DNA of 64,000 nt from CAZQFV01 sp964592645 (GTDB taxonomy: Bacteria; Chloroflexota; Chloroflexia; DTKN01), in NCBI GenBank assembly GCA_964592645.1, contig CAZQFV010000004.1:150056-214055 (forward strand), read 5' to 3'. Position numbers and translations under genes: made by a program. This document shows positions 1 to 8,307 of this stretch, piece by piece. The notes under the pieces are model-generated. The model searched no databases. It was not told the origin of the DNA and was given only the letters and a program-made list of their open reading frames with translations. The first letter of the stretch is position 1. Each line of letters begins with the position of its first letter.

Positions 1-726
1 ATCCGCGGAAAAGAGATCAGCATGATCTTCCAGGAGCCGATGACGGCGCTGAACCCGGTGCTGACCGTCGGCCGGCAGATCACCGAATCGCTCCTGACGC
101 ACACGGCGATGTCGCCGCGCGAGGCCGCCGAGCGCACCGTCTCCCTGCTGGAGGGGGTGGGCATCCCCGACGCCGCGCGGCGGCTGGGCAACTACCCGCA
201 CGAGTTCTCCGGCGGGCAGCGCCAGCGGGTGATGATCGCCATGGCATTGGCCTGTGAACCCAAGCTGCTCATCGCCGACGAACCGACGACGGCCCTCGAC
301 GTGACGATCCAGGCCCAGATCACCGAGCTGATGGTCAAGCTGCGCCAACAGATGGGCATGGCCATCATCTGGATCACCCACGACCTGGGCGTCGTGGCCG
401 GCCTGGCCCAGCGGGTCATCGTGATGTACGCCGGGTTCGTCGTCGAAGAAGCCCCGGTAGAAGATTTGTACGCGGACCCCCGCCACCCCTATACCCGCGC
501 CCTGCTGGAAGCCCTGCCGCGGGTGGACCGGACCCGCCGGCAGCGCCTGAAATCGATCCCCGGAGCTCCCCCCAGCCTGTTGGTGGAGCCCAAAGGGTGC
601 CCCTTTGCCCGGCGCTGCGAGCTGGCGATCGAGCGCTGTCGGACGGACAACCCCGCACTAACGGCAGTGAGGGCGGGCCATCGCGCCGCTTGTTGGATCG
701 ACGTGACCACGGGAGGGCCGCGATGA
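1..726 (+). CDS. oppD: Oligopeptide/dipeptide ABC transporter ATPase, OppD/DppD type (5' end outside window)
   Basis: This is the C-terminal 241 residues of a peptide-importer ATPase; the reading frame is open from base 1, so the Walker A region lies upstream of the window. The visible part has the Q-loop (FQEPMTALNPV), the signature SGGQRQR, Walker B ending IADEP (Asp codon at 277-279), and the H-loop Asp-His region WITHDLG. The tail has the oligopeptide-transporter C-terminal domain with the Cys pattern CPFARRC...C...C; related Cys clusters in this family have been reported to hold an iron-sulfur centre, but that is not shown here. It would hydrolyse ATP at the cytoplasmic face of a peptide permease. 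Its stop overlaps the next start (ATGA), so the two ATPases are translationally coupled. Confidence 0.93.
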   Translation: MRGKEISMIFQEPMTALNPVLTVGRQITESLLTHTAMSPREAAERTVSLLEGVGIPDAARRLGNYPHEFSGGQRQRVMIAMALACEPKLLIADEPTTALDVTIQAQITELMVKLRQQMGMAIIWITHDLGVVAGLAQRVIVMYAGFVVEEAPVEDLYADPRHPYTRALLEALPRVDRTRRQRLKSIPGAPPSLLVEPKGCPFARRCELAIERCRTDNPALTAVRAGHRAACWIDVTTGGPR

Positions 727-1706
727 ACGCCCCGCAGCCGCTGGTGCAGGTGGAGAACCTGGTGAAGCACTTTCCCATCACCCGGGGGATCGTCTTTCAG
801 CGCGCCGTGGGCGCGGTGCGCGCCGTGGACGGCATCTCGTTCACCATCGTGCGCGGGGAAACGTTGGGCCTGGTAGGCGAGAGCGGCTGCGGCAAGACCA
901 CGGCCGGCCGGACGATCCTGGGCCTGTACCCGGCGACGGCCGGGACGGTCCTGATCGACGGCCTGAACGTGCACGCCGCCAAGGGGCCCACGCTGATGGC
1001 CATCCGCCGCAAGGCGCAGATGATCTTCCAGGACCCCTTCGGCTCGCTCAACCCGCGCTGGACCATCAACGCCATCATCGGCGAGCCCCTCCGCGTGCAC
1101 CGCCTCTGCTGCTCGGAAAAAGAGCGCACCGCGCGGGTCCAGGAGCTTTTGGGTCTCGTGGGGATGAGCGCGCGCCTGGTGAACCGTTTCCCGCACGAGT
1201 TCTCCGGCGGCCAGCGCCAGCGTATCGGCGTGGCCCGCGCCCTGGCTTCCGAGCCCGAGTTCATCGTCTGCGACGAGCCGATCTCGGCGCTCGACGTTTC
1301 CATCCAGGCCCAGGTGGTGAACCTGCTCGAGGATCTGCAGGCCCGCTTCAACCTGACCTACCTCTTTATCGCCCACGACCTGAGCATGGTCCGCCACATC
1401 TGCAGCCGGGTGGCGGTGATGTACCTGGGGAAACTGGTGGAGCTGGCGGAAAAAGACGAGCTGTACGACCACCCCCTGCACCCCTACACCCGGGCCCTCC
1501 TCTCCGCCGTGCCGGTGCCCGACCCCCTATTCGAGCGTCGGCGCCGGCGGGTCGTGCTGCAGGGCGACGTGCCCAACCCGGCGCACCCCCCGACGGGCTG
1601 CTACTTCAGCCCGCGCTGCGCCGAGGCCAAGCCCCGCTGCAGCAGCGAGCCCCCTCCCTGGTACGACGCCGGCGGGGGGCACATGGTGGCCTGCCACCCC
1701 CATTGA
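723..1706 (+). CDS. oppF: Oligopeptide/dipeptide ABC transporter ATPase, OppF/DppF type
   Basis: A full-length 327-residue partner ATPase of the peptide importer. Walker A is at residues 52-60 (GESGCGKTT), the signature SGGQRQR begins at S161, and Walker B ends at D184-E185. The C-terminal oligopeptide/dipeptide domain carries the Cys-rich pattern CYFSPRC...C...C. The ATG at 723 overlaps the stop of the upstream ATPase. An in-frame upstream extension exists but lies inside the neighbour and is not credible. The permease and binding-protein genes are presumably upstream of the window. The substrate (peptide, nickel or sugar) cannot be fixed from the ATPase alone. The gene ends before a perfect inverted repeat shared with the convergent gene. 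Confidence 0.95.
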   Translation: MNAPQPLVQVENLVKHFPITRGIVFQRAVGAVRAVDGISFTIVRGETLGLVGESGCGKTTAGRTILGLYPATAGTVLIDGLNVHAAKGPTLMAIRRKAQMIFQDPFGSLNPRWTINAIIGEPLRVHRLCCSEKERTARVQELLGLVGMSARLVNRFPHEFSGGQRQRIGVARALASEPEFIVCDEPISALDVSIQAQVVNLLEDLQARFNLTYLFIAHDLSMVRHICSRVAVMYLGKLVELAEKDELYDHPLHPYTRALLSAVPVPDPLFERRRRRVVLQGDVPNPAHPPTGCYFSPRCAEAKPRCSSEPPPWYDAGGGHMVACHPH

Positions 1707-1735
1707 ACCCGACAGGGGACTTTGCTCCTCATGAC

Positions 1736-1774
1736 GAGGTAGGGGCGACCCAGCGAATCGGTCGCCCCTACCTC
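1736..1774. repeat. Perfect 15-bp inverted repeat between convergent genes (TAGGGGCGACC type)
   Basis: Bases 1736-1750 (GAGGTAGGGGCGACC) are the exact reverse complement of 1760-1774, separated by 9 bases. It sits between two convergent stop codons (1706 and 1822) and could end transcription from both sides, although no U-tract follows on either strand. The arm also resembles dispersed TAGGGGCGA/TCGCCCCTA intergenic repeats that I recall from several environmental bacterial genomes, so it may be a mobile palindromic repeat rather than a dedicated terminator. Confidence 0.7.
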
Positions 1775-1821
1775 TATCTGAGCCCGTTTCCACCCGGGCA
1801 CCTCCTCGGCCGGCCGGCCGT

Positions 1822-2946
1822 TCAACTGGGATACCCTGGCGGCATCCATGGCTCCAGGGCATACTCGCGATAGGTGGTCTGGCAAGGGTATCCCGGTCCA
1901 ATCCAGGCCCGCCGCTCCTCCAGGTTGATAATGATGCTAAAGACCGTCGTGGCGGCGGGAGTGTGTTTGCAGATCGAGGCCGGATAGTTGGCATGGTCGG
2001 CCAGGAGCTGCTGCATGAGGTGGGGCGACAGCCGGCCATAGTTTTCCCGCAGCAGGCGCTGCGTGCGGTAGTAGCGAAAGATCGAGTTGCCGATGTGGTG
2101 CGGCGTGGCCTCGAACCGGCGCATCGGCCAACTGACATAGTGGTTGGAATGACACAGGATGTTGTCCTCGATATAGATCGGCTCGCAGTCGGTGGCCGAG
2201 CCCTCCATGCTGTAGACCTCGCCGTTGGCGTCGGCGATGACGTTGTTATAGTTGGAAGCGCGCAGTGGCAGCAGACAGGCATCGAGCGCCTCGCCCAGCC
2301 GCCGGGAGCCCAGGATGGCCCGCGCCAACAGCGCGCGCGGCACCCCCGGGCGGATATCGTGGCACGAGACGGCGTTGCCCGTCATGCTGATGCCGGCGGC
2401 GTTGAACCCGGCGCTGAAGCCCAACCCGCCGATGGTGACGCCGATGAACTCGGGCTCATCGCCGGCCTGGACCTGCAGGGTGGCCAGGTACGCCTCGGCC
2501 TCCGGGGCGGTGTCGTTGTTGTGCGCAATCAGGGTAACGCCCCCCACCGTGGCCTCCCCGCGCGCCGCGAGGTCGGTGCAGCCCCGCAGGAGCGGCGAAG
2601 CCGTATCGTAGAGCGCCCGCCCGGTCAACAGGGGCGATACACCGAGCCAGGCCGCCGGCTCCCACAGCTCCTCGCACATGCACAGGAACAGCTCCTCGAA
2701 CGACACACCTGCCCCCTCCGCGGTGCCCTTCAGCTCCTCGACGTACTGGGGGTATACGCTGCGGCTGTGGGAGAGACAAAGTTGGCCCTTCAGCAGCATA
2801 TCGTTCCAGGTAACCCCGGGCGGCAGGCTGGAACGCATCCACTCGATGGACCGGGCCACCTGGGGCCGCAGCGTCTCGCCGATCTGCCGGCCGACCTCGC
2901 GGTGCGGGCCTTTGAACTTGAAAAAGGGCATCGTATTCGTTGCCAT
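1822..2946 (-). CDS. C45-family autoproteolytic acyltransferase/hydrolase (IAT-like, Ntn-hydrolase)
   Basis: The 374-residue product resembles the acyl-CoA:6-aminopenicillanate acyltransferase family (peptidase C45). These are N-terminal nucleophile enzymes that cut themselves before a Cys and then hydrolyse or transfer acyl groups on amides. The likely self-cleavage site is Gly122-Cys123 in the segment LLRGCTDLAARG. Other family landmarks are AHNND (141-145), the Gly-rich stretch GFSAGFNAAGIS and the SNYNNVIADANG region. No signal peptide is seen, so it should be cytoplasmic. The start has a good ribosome site (AGGAGGTGAACC before ATG). It points away from a 687-bp intergenic region and converges on the peptide-importer genes, which hints at amide or peptide substrates but does not prove it. 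Confidence 0.82.
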   Translation of the reverse strand: MATNTMPFFKFKGPHREVGRQIGETLRPQVARSIEWMRSSLPPGVTWNDMLLKGQLCLSHSRSVYPQYVEELKGTAEGAGVSFEELFLCMCEELWEPAAWLGVSPLLTGRALYDTASPLLRGCTDLAARGEATVGGVTLIAHNNDTAPEAEAYLATLQVQAGDEPEFIGVTIGGLGFSAGFNAAGISMTGNAVSCHDIRPGVPRALLARAILGSRRLGEALDACLLPLRASNYNNVIADANGEVYSMEGSATDCEPIYIEDNILCHSNHYVSWPMRRFEATPHHIGNSIFRYYRTQRLLRENYGRLSPHLMQQLLADHANYPASICKHTPAATTVFSIIINLEERRAWIGPGYPCQTTYREYALEPWMPPGYPS

Positions 2947-3465
2947 GGTTCACCTCCTCTGGTACAGATTGCCCTGTCCGCCGATAGACAATGGGAGGCC
3001 CTGTGGGTCTGGCCGCGGAGAGAGATACGCGCCAGGTACGCCGGGACCGGCGGCCGGGAAAACGCCAAGCGTTCCCTGCGGCGCCGGGGCGCCCGGGTCC
3101 CCTTGATTGTTGGGTCAGTTGGAGAAAAGATGGGGAAAAGCTATAACACCACAGGGCCAGATGGTGCGCGCGGCAGCGCCCGAAGTGTGCTGGGAGACGC
3201 CGCCGCTCCCATCTGCTGGGATCAATAGCGGCTACGGCCCACGTCTATAACGTTGCCGGAGGACACGCCCCGGCAACGCTCCTGTGTTCTGTGGATCTCG
3301 GGCTACCAGGCTTCCATAGACGAGGGCATGGCCGATTTCCTCCGCGTACGGGAGTGGGGAGTTCTGTCGTGGATCCAACTTCCCGGTCTTCATCGCCTGC
3401 TCCAAGCCCGGGGGCCAAAGCGGTCCCCGGCGCCGTTATCGCGGCGCAAAATGCGCGCCATGAAA

Positions 3466-3494
3466 TAGATAGCACGATTTCACCGCTTTGTCAA
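3466..3494 (-). promoter_or_regulatory. Possible sigma-70 promoter, minus strand, for the C45 acyltransferase
   Basis: On the minus strand TTGACA (3494-3489) is a perfect -35 box, followed 17 bases later by TATCTA (3471-3466), a poor -10. The -35 match is convincing; the -10 is weak, and the distance to the start codon is about 520 bases. Confidence 0.3.
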
Positions 3495-3608
3495 GCGCCT
3501 TTTCCACTCGACGGCGCGCCCGTTTCCGGCATACCGGGGCCATATCCGCGCCGCGGCGTAAAAGGATCGGCGAAGAGATCCCCTGTTCCTGCTGCTCCTT
3601 GCCTCTTG

Positions 3609-3617
3609 TGGTATAAT
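3609..3617 (+). promoter_or_regulatory. Extended -10 promoter for the LapB-like gene
   Basis: TGG-TATAAT (3609-3617) is an extended -10 element with a consensus hexamer. The start codon at 3634 lies only 16 bases downstream and its ribosome site GGAGG (3624-3628) falls at the expected transcription start, so the leader would be very short. The -35 region is weak, as is usual for extended -10 promoters. Confidence 0.6.
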
Positions 3618-3633
3618 ACCCCTGGAGGCAGAG

Positions 3634-5058
3634 ATGCACACCGATACCCTGATCATCCTCCTGGCGCTCTTCGGGGCGTTCGTGCTGGGTTTCCTGGCCG
3701 GCATCTTTTTCAACACGCTGCGCCGGGTTCTCCGCGGCATCTGGCACGCCCCCGGACGGGCGGCGCGCGGCATCGTCCGCCTTGGCGGGCGCCTGGCCGA
3801 CACCTTCCGCCCCGCCCCCAAAGAGGGGCCGGCCGGCCGACAGGAGATCCCCCTGCCCGAACAGCCCTTGAGCCGCGCCGTAGCCCTGCTGCTGACCTTT
3901 CCCCCGCGCCGCGCCCAGGAGCTGTTCGAGATGGGCGAAGAGGCGCTCGCCGCCGGACACGACCGCGCCGCCGAGGGCCATTTCCTCACCGCCCTCTTCT
4001 GGGACAACGGAAGGAAGCTGCCGGCCCTGCACGTGCGCATCCACCTGCGCTTGGGCGAGATCCGCGCCCGGCGCGGCGACCTGCACGGGGCCATCGCCGC
4101 CTATGAGCACGCCCGCACCCTGTCGCCGGGGAGCGTCGAACCCTACCTGCAGCTCGGCCAGCTCCTCTTCCGCGCCGGCAAACCGGGCCAGTCGCTCTAC
4201 GAGCTGGGCCGGGCCCTGGAGCTGGACCCCAACAACCTCGACGTCCGCTACCACCTCTACCGGGTCTACCAGCAGAGCGGCATGCAGCAGGAGGCGCTGA
4301 CCCAACTGCGCCTGCTCAAGGCCGGCGAGGAAGCCACGGTCATCGCCGACCTCTTCCTGCGCCACGCCCGCGAGCACCTGCGCCGCGACGAGCTGTCCAT
4401 GGCGGCCGGGGACTATCGCCTCAGCCTGGAGCTGCTCCCCGACCGGGAGGAGGCCATTTGGTCGCTGGGCGATATCCTCTACCGCCAACAGCAGCACGCC
4501 GAGGCGCTGCGTGTCTGGGGGCGCGGGCTGTGGCTCTCCCTGTCGCCGGCGCTGGACGAAAGGCTGCTGGCGCTGGCCCGGGCCGGACTGGATGAGGAAG
4601 TCGAGGCCGTCTACCGGCGGGCGACCCTGCTGCACCCCCGGGCCGGCCGGCTCTCTATGGTCCTGGGCGACCTGGCCGAGGCCCGCGGCCAGAGACAGGA
4701 AGCGGCCCGGCACTGGGAAGAGGCCGCGGCCGTCCAGCCCGACCTGGTGGAGGCCCACCTGCGGCTGGAGAAACTCTACGACGCCGACGGCCGGCCCGAA
4801 CTGGCCCGGGGACACCTGCGCGCCGCGCTGATGGCGCTGTGGGGCCAGGAGATCGTCTATCGCTGCCGCGCCTGCGGACACGTCACCGAGATAGAGCAGC
4901 CCTACTGCTTCGCCTGCGGGCGCTGGGACAGCCTGGTTCCCCTGTCCCGCCGCGACCTGGAGGCCGGCCGCGCCCTGGTCCCTGCCGACCTGGCGCAGCG
5001 GGTGAGCACCTGGTGGGAGCGAGTGCGGGGCTGGTTGCTGGGGCCCGGCGGGGGGTGA
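3634..5058 (+). CDS. LapB/YciM-like membrane-anchored TPR protein with C-terminal zinc ribbon
   Basis: The 474-residue protein has one N-terminal membrane helix (about residues 6-28), a basic stretch, then a series of TPR-like helical pairs (about 85-400), and a C-terminal four-Cys metal site: C411-x2-C414 and C425-x2-C428 followed by a Trp. This order is that of LapB (YciM), which in Escherichia coli controls LpxC turnover by FtsH through its rubredoxin-like domain. Here the family match is by architecture; the partner is unknown and no lipopolysaccharide gene is nearby. LapB is about 390 residues, so this protein is longer, mostly by its linker. It has its own promoter and is followed by a threonine aldolase after 68 bases. 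Confidence 0.68.
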   Translation: MHTDTLIILLALFGAFVLGFLAGIFFNTLRRVLRGIWHAPGRAARGIVRLGGRLADTFRPAPKEGPAGRQEIPLPEQPLSRAVALLLTFPPRRAQELFEMGEEALAAGHDRAAEGHFLTALFWDNGRKLPALHVRIHLRLGEIRARRGDLHGAIAAYEHARTLSPGSVEPYLQLGQLLFRAGKPGQSLYELGRALELDPNNLDVRYHLYRVYQQSGMQQEALTQLRLLKAGEEATVIADLFLRHAREHLRRDELSMAAGDYRLSLELLPDREEAIWSLGDILYRQQQHAEALRVWGRGLWLSLSPALDERLLALARAGLDEEVEAVYRRATLLHPRAGRLSMVLGDLAEARGQRQEAARHWEEAAAVQPDLVEAHLRLEKLYDADGRPELARGHLRAALMALWGQEIVYRCRACGHVTEIEQPYCFACGRWDSLVPLSRRDLEAGRALVPADLAQRVSTWWERVRGWLLGPGGG

Positions 5059-5126
5059 TGGGGAGAGGGGGAGACAAGGAAACGCAGCCATGTTTGCTTG
5101 AACCGAAGCTCCAAGGAGAATCGACA

Positions 5127-6179
5127 ATGACCCGCAGAATCGACCTTCGCAGCGATACGGTGACCCTCCCCACGCCGGCCATGCGCCGGGCGATGTACGA
5201 GGCCGAGGTAGGCGACGATGTCTGGGGGGAGGATCCCACCGTCGTGCGCCTACAGGAGCTGGCCGCCGAGCGCATGGGCAAAGAGGCGGCGCTCTATGTG
5301 GCCAGCGGCACGATGGGCAACCTGGTGTCGCTCCTGGCGCACTGCCAACGGGGCCACGAGGTTATCCTGGGCAGCGAGTGCCACATCTTTGTCTACGAGG
5401 CCGGCGCCGCAGCCGTCTTCGGCGGGCTGATCTACCATATCGTGCCCACCACCCGCTTCGGCGAGCTGCCGCCGGAAGAGATCGGGAACGCCGTCCGCGG
5501 GCCCAACGTGCACTTTCCGCCCACCGGGCTGATCTGCCTGGAGAATACCCACAACCGCTGCGGCGGCACCGTCGTCGGCCCGGGCTACATGGCGCAGGTG
5601 CGCGAGATCGCCAACCGGCACAAGCTGCCGGTGCACCTGGACGGAGCGCGCATCTTTAACGCCGCCATCGCCCTGGGGGTGGAGGCGCGCGAGCTCGCCC
5701 GGCATGCCGACTCGGTGATGTTCTGCCTCTCCAAGGGGCTCTCCGCCCCGGTAGGCTCCCTGGTCTGCGGGAGCAAGGCGTTCATCGAGCGTGCCCATCG
5801 CATGCGCAAGATGGCCGGCGGGGCCATGCGGCAGGTCGGCGTGATCGCCGCGGCCGGCATCGTCGCCCTCAACGAGATGGTCGACCGCCTGGCCGAGGAC
5901 CACGCCAATGCCCGCCTCCTCGCCGAGGGGTTGGCCAATATCCCCGGCCTGGACGTGGACCTGGAGACGGTGCAGACCAACATGGTCATGTTCTACCCCA
6001 CCGACCCGCGCTGGACCACCGAGGCCCTCAACGCCGCACTGACGGCGGAAGGCGTCCTGACCTCCTACCTGGGCCGGACCAAGATCCGCGCCGTGACACA
6101 CTATGGGATCGAGCAGGGGGACATCGAAGAGGCGCTGGGGGTGGTGGCGCGGGTCGTGCGCGCGGGACCCAAGACGTGA
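5127..6179 (+). CDS. ltaE: Low-specificity L-threonine aldolase
   Basis: The 350-residue PLP enzyme of the beta-eliminating lyase fold cleaves L-threonine or L-allo-threonine to glycine and acetaldehyde. The N-terminal signature IDLRSDTVTLPTPAMR is typical, as are GDDVWGEDPTV and the HLDGARIFNAA segment with its PLP-binding Asp. The Schiff-base lysine is K203 in FCLSKGLSAPVGS. The ATG at 5127 was chosen because AAGGAGA lies just upstream; the longer open frame reaches back into the preceding gene and has no start signal. The stop codon overlaps the GTG of the patatin gene, so the two are translationally coupled. Confidence 0.95.
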   Translation: MTRRIDLRSDTVTLPTPAMRRAMYEAEVGDDVWGEDPTVVRLQELAAERMGKEAALYVASGTMGNLVSLLAHCQRGHEVILGSECHIFVYEAGAAAVFGGLIYHIVPTTRFGELPPEEIGNAVRGPNVHFPPTGLICLENTHNRCGGTVVGPGYMAQVREIANRHKLPVHLDGARIFNAAIALGVEARELARHADSVMFCLSKGLSAPVGSLVCGSKAFIERAHRMRKMAGGAMRQVGVIAAAGIVALNEMVDRLAEDHANARLLAEGLANIPGLDVDLETVQTNMVMFYPTDPRWTTEALNAALTAEGVLTSYLGRTKIRAVTHYGIEQGDIEEALGVVARVVRAGPKT

Positions 6180-7069
6180 AGCGTGAAGACTTGCAGCGCA
6201 AAGAGGACAAAAGGGCGGCGGATGCGCCCCGCGCAGCTCACCCTCCCACGGTTGGCCTGGCCCTGGGCGGTGGGGGGGCGCGCGGGCTGGCGCACATCGG
6301 AGTACTAAAGGCCCTGGAGGCGGCGGGCATCCCGGTGGACGTGCTGGCCGGCACGAGCATGGGCGGGCTGATCGCCGCCTTCTACGCGGCCGGCCGCTCC
6401 CCTGCCGATATCGAGGCCGAGGCGCTGCACCTCACCAAGTGGGCCCAGGTGCTCACCCTCGTGGACCTGGGCCTGCCCCGCCGCGCCTTTCTCTCCGGGG
6501 AAAAGCTCTACGCCTACCTCCAGGAGAAGCTGGGCCCAGAGCTGACCTTTGCCCAACTGCGCCGGCCGCTGGCCCTGACGGCGGTCGACCTGATCAGCGG
6601 CAAAGAGGTTGTCCTGTGCGAGGGGGCGGTCGCCGAGGCAGTGCGCGCCACGGTCGCCCTGCCGGGGATGCTGGAGCCGGTGGAGCGGAACGGCCAATGC
6701 CTGGTGGACGGCGGGGTACTCAACAACGTCCCGGCGGACATCGCCCGCGCCCTCGGCGCCCAGGTGGTCATCGCCGTCAACGTCAGCCTGGACGTGCACG
6801 ACGATCGCCAGTGGCAAAAGGTGGGGCTGCCCTCTATCCTGCTCGACTCCTGGCGCGCCGACGCCATCAGCGCCGCAGCGCTGACCGACATCCGCCTGGC
6901 GCTGTCCCGCCCCGAGGTCCTGCTGCGCCCTCCCACCCCATCCGAGGTCACCACGCTGACCGGGTTCAGCCGCGCGCCCGAGATCATTGCCGCCGGGGAA
7001 GCCGCCGTGCGCGCGGCGCTGCCGCGCCTGCGGGAGCTGGTGCGGCCTCCCGGCCCAAGAGAAAGGTAA
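6176..7069 (+). CDS. Patatin-like phospholipase/lipase (RssA/YchK type)
   Basis: A 297-residue serine acyl hydrolase with the Ser-Asp dyad of patatins. It has the oxyanion Gly-rich loop GGGGARGLAHIG, the nucleophile elbow GTSMG with S61, and the catalytic D178 in LVDGGVLNNVP. No signal peptide or membrane helix is visible, so it is probably cytoplasmic, acting on lipid or acyl esters. It starts with GTG at 6176, overlapping the aldolase stop (GTGA), and ends 10 bases before the next gene. The first 25 residues are polar and poorly conserved-looking, so an internal start is possible but no better ribosome site is seen. Confidence 0.88.
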   Translation: MKREDLQRKEDKRAADAPRAAHPPTVGLALGGGGARGLAHIGVLKALEAAGIPVDVLAGTSMGGLIAAFYAAGRSPADIEAEALHLTKWAQVLTLVDLGLPRRAFLSGEKLYAYLQEKLGPELTFAQLRRPLALTAVDLISGKEVVLCEGAVAEAVRATVALPGMLEPVERNGQCLVDGGVLNNVPADIARALGAQVVIAVNVSLDVHDDRQWQKVGLPSILLDSWRADAISAAALTDIRLALSRPEVLLRPPTPSEVTTLTGFSRAPEIIAAGEAAVRAALPRLRELVRPPGPRER

Positions 7070-7079
7070 GGAGCCCCGG

Positions 7080-8306
7080 ATGCCATTCCTCCCCTATATC
7101 GCCCTGGCCATCATCGCCACCACCCTGGTCGGCGTGGCGGTGGGGCGCTACCCGGTGCTGCGCATGAACCGGGCCACCATCGCCCTGGTGGGCGCGACGG
7201 CGCTGATCGCCATCGGGGCCGTTTCCCTGGAGGAAGCCTACCGCGCCCTGGACCTCAACACGCTGGTGCTGCTCTTTGCTATGATGGTCATCAATGTCAA
7301 CCTGCGGCTGGCCGGGTTCTTTCAGCTCGTCGGCCGGCGGATGGTGCGCTGGGCCCGTTCGCCGCGGCAGTTGCTGGCGCTCTTTATCGCGGCCTCGGGC
7401 CTGCTGAGCGCCCTCTTTCTCAACGACACGATCGTGCTGATGTTCACCCCGCTGGTGCTGGAGATCGTCCTGGCGCTGCGCCGCAACCCGGTCCCCTACC
7501 TGGTGGGGCTGGTGGGGGCGGCCAACATCGGCTCGGCGGCGACGATCACCGGCAATCCGCAGAACATGTTGATCGGGGCGGCGTCGGGCATCCCCTACAT
7601 CGTGTTCCTGGGGAAGCTGGCCCCGGTGTCGCTGGCCGGTCTGGGGATCGCCTGGGGCGTGCTGGTGCTGGTCTATCGGGAAGAGTTCCGCCGTGGAGCC
7701 TTTCCTGCGGTGCCCGATCTGCCGGCGCGCCCCTTCTGGCCGCTGTTCTGGAAGAGCATGGCCGCCACGGCAGGCATGCTGGTGGCCTTCCTGTGCGGCG
7801 CGCCGATCTCCCTGGCCGCCCTGGCGGCCGCAGCGCTGCTGCTGATCACGCGGCGCGTCAAGCCGCAGCGCGTCTTCCGCGAGGTCGATTTCACCCTGCT
7901 GGTCTTTTTCGCCGGCCTGTTCATCGTCACCGGGGCCATCGAGAGCACCGGCTGGAGCGAAAAGCTCTTTGCCCTGGCCGCGCCGGTGACCGGGGCCGGG
8001 GTGGCCGCCCTCTCGGGGGTAGCGGTGGTCCTCTCCAATTTGGTCTCCAACGTGCCGGCCGTCCTGCTCTTCCGCCCGCTCGTCCCGCACCTGGCCGACC
8101 CCGAGCAGGCCTGGCTGACGCTGGCCATGGCCACCACCTTTGCCGGCAACCTGACGCTGCTGGGCTCGGTGGCCAACCTGATCGTCGCCGAATCGGCCAA
8201 GTCGCGGGGGGTGCAACTGTCGTTCGGGGAGTACCTGAAGGCCGGCGTGCCCATCACCCTGCTGAGCCTGGGGGTGGGGATCGCCTGGCTGACCTGGATC
8301 GCTTGA
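7080..8306 (+). CDS. Anion permease of the ArsB/NhaD/SLC13 superfamily (YbiR-like)
   Basis: The 408-residue protein is almost entirely hydrophobic, with about ten to eleven membrane helices and two re-entrant motifs typical of the ion-transporter superfamily: FLNDTIVLMFTPLV, ATITGNPQNMLIG in the first half, and NLVSNVPAVLLF with SVANLIVAES in the second half. These two inverted-repeat halves are the ion-binding parts of ArsB and SLC13 carriers. The substrate is unknown (arsenite, sulfate or dicarboxylate are possible). No ars gene is nearby. The start ATG at 7080 follows AAGGTAAGGAG and lies 10 bases after the patatin stop, placing it third in the aldolase-patatin-permease unit. Confidence 0.85.
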   Translation: MPFLPYIALAIIATTLVGVAVGRYPVLRMNRATIALVGATALIAIGAVSLEEAYRALDLNTLVLLFAMMVINVNLRLAGFFQLVGRRMVRWARSPRQLLALFIAASGLLSALFLNDTIVLMFTPLVLEIVLALRRNPVPYLVGLVGAANIGSAATITGNPQNMLIGAASGIPYIVFLGKLAPVSLAGLGIAWGVLVLVYREEFRRGAFPAVPDLPARPFWPLFWKSMAATAGMLVAFLCGAPISLAALAAAALLLITRRVKPQRVFREVDFTLLVFFAGLFIVTGAIESTGWSEKLFALAAPVTGAGVAALSGVAVVLSNLVSNVPAVLLFRPLVPHLADPEQAWLTLAMATTFAGNLTLLGSVANLIVAESAKSRGVQLSFGEYLKAGVPITLLSLGVGIAWLTWIA

Positions 8307-8307
8307 C

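Larger units (their letters stand above)
2947..3633. other. 687-bp intergenic region without a convincing gene
   Basis: No reading frame here has both a ribosome site and protein-like composition on either strand. Structures seen: a 9-bp hairpin (3251-3259 with 3270-3278), a possible minus-strand promoter near 3466-3494 and the plus-strand promoter at 3609-3617. If the minus-strand promoter is real, the acyltransferase mRNA would have a leader of about 500 nucleotides. No known riboswitch, SRP RNA or 6S consensus was recognised. Confidence 0.6.

Noticed and set aside
3253..3468. A 71-codon plus-strand frame in the intergenic region
   Set aside because: No ribosome site, no similarity to a known small protein, and composition typical of non-coding GC-rich DNA.
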